From contig NZ_CP106855.1 in assembly GCF_002209355.2 (NCBI RefSeq), forward strand, positions 2,232,001-2,296,000: 64,000 nucleotides of DNA. The letters run 5' to 3'. The position numbers were made by a program, and so were the translations under genes. This document shows, piece after piece, positions 63,601 to 64,000 of the stretch. Origin of the DNA: Bdellovibrio sp. SKB1291214. Lineage in GTDB: Bacteria; Bdellovibrionota; Bdellovibrionia; Bdellovibrionales; Bdellovibrionaceae. Positions within the stretch are counted from its first letter, which is position 1. Each line of letters opens with the position of its first letter. Below the pieces are notes generated by a model. It was not told the origin of the DNA. It was given only the letters and a program-made list of their open reading frames with translations, and searched no databases.

Positions 63601-64000
63601 ATGGGACGAGATTCAGTACCACTTTTACCAAGACAACATGATGAAGACATTGTGATCCATCACGATCCATTTGATGAGGCTGAACTCAAGAAGATCATCC
63701 GTGCGTTGAACTTGAAGGTGACTTCTCAACGAATGGCCATTCTTAAAACTCTTCACGAAGGACGTCGTCACGTCACAGCCCAAGAGCTTTACGAAAAATT
63801 GGCGAAGGACCATCCTGAAATCGGTTTCGCCACTGTTTACCGCTTCCTTCGTACTTTGACTGAAGGCGCTTTCGTTACGGAAGTGCGCATGGGTGGTTTG
63901 CCCGCTCGTTACGAGCTCACACCAAAGGGTCACCATGACCATTTGACGTGTGTGAAGTGCGGTAAGATCTGTGAATTCGAAAATCGCGCGATCGAGCAAC
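63601..64000 (+). CDS. fur: Fur-family iron-responsive regulator (3' truncated by the window)
   Basis: The first 133 residues of a Fur-family repressor. The winged helix (about 30-95) contains VTSQRMAILKTLHEGRRHVTAQELYEKL and IGFATVYRFLRTLTE. The hinge ARYELTPKGHHDHLTCVKCGKICEFE carries the His-rich metal site and the CxxC structural zinc pair in the manner of Fur rather than Zur or PerR. GAGGAG precedes the ATG. The reading frame is open at the window end, so the C-terminal dimerisation part is missing only because the sequence stops. Probably controls the siderophore operon and itself. Confidence 0.93.
   Translation, partial: MGRDSVPLLPRQHDEDIVIHHDPFDEAELKKIIRALNLKVTSQRMAILKTLHEGRRHVTAQELYEKLAKDHPEIGFATVYRFLRTLTEGAFVTEVRMGGLPARYELTPKGHHDHLTCVKCGKICEFENRAIEQ

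Noticed and set aside
1-64000. tRNA, rRNA, riboswitch, prophage or insertion-sequence genes
   Set aside because: No tRNA cloverleaf, rRNA segment, recognisable riboswitch, transposase or phage gene was found on reading through the window.

Overview
The window looks like a chromosome segment of a Gram-negative bacterium of the Bdellovibrio lineage (Bdellovibrionota). This is an inference. It rests on moderate GC content, dense mostly unidirectional operons, many secreted proteins and cell-wall enzymes, and protein sequences that read like Bdellovibrio homologues. No rRNA, tRNA, insertion sequence, prophage or CRISPR array is visible, and nothing in the window proves a predatory lifestyle.

Layout. 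0-8.4 kb: a FecR-domain membrane protein diverging from a HAMP/SpoIIE phosphatase, a VWA protein coupled to a probable outer-membrane protein, and a very large Ig/cadherin-like lipoprotein. 8.4-12.6 kb (minus strand): acyl-ACP thioesterase, DOMON-like protein, prpD and prpB (propionate/methylcitrate metabolism; no prpC in view), with a long palindrome between prpD and prpB. 12.8-21.6 kb: a small XRE regulator, then efp, a helical-repeat protein, tamB and a BamA/TamA-like barrel with an expanded POTRA arm. 21.8-26.8 kb: a TPR protein diverging from ruvC-ruvA-ruvB-asparaginase II-lpxC. 26.8-30.3 kb: an L,D-transpeptidase, a large secreted protein with a possible papain/NlpC-like triad, and an AlkZ-like winged-helix protein.

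30.4-40.9 kb is the most striking region. It is a tightly overlapping seven-gene operon of PepSY reductase-like protein, MFS transporter, NIS synthetase, GNAT acyltransferase, NIS synthetase, lysine/ornithine N-hydroxylase and TonB-dependent receptor. From the transporter onward the order is that of the enterobacterial aerobactin locus (shiF-iucA-iucB-iucC-iucD-iutA). The parts suffice for synthesis, export and outer-membrane uptake of a citrate-hydroxamate siderophore. No inner-membrane ABC importer is included.

40.9-50.8 kb: comEC split into two overlapping frames, a TPR/LysM envelope pair, dprA, an LptF/LptG permease, a degenerate receiver-like protein, thioredoxin, an unknown protein and a lytic transglycosylase. 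50.8-52.4 kb is a repeat island (a 173-bp MITE-like palindrome plus a tandem array of about 40-bp hairpin units) next to a duplicated gene pair for small secreted four-cysteine proteins. 52.5-58.0 kb: a ubiquitin-like small protein, a short acidic protein, and the elongasome operon mreC-mreD-mrdA-rodA (mreB not adjacent). 58.1-64 kb: a SurA/PpiD-like N-terminal-domain protein, a T-fold-like protein, a secreted EEP-family phosphodiesterase, a small secreted protein, cytidine deaminase, Maf, FolE2, and the start of a Fur regulator preceded by a near-perfect Fur box.

Themes: envelope building and remodelling (Tam, LpxC, LptF/G, Mre/Rod, L,D-transpeptidase, lytic transglycosylase), DNA uptake and recombination (ComEC, DprA, RuvABC), and iron acquisition (siderophore operon, Fur).
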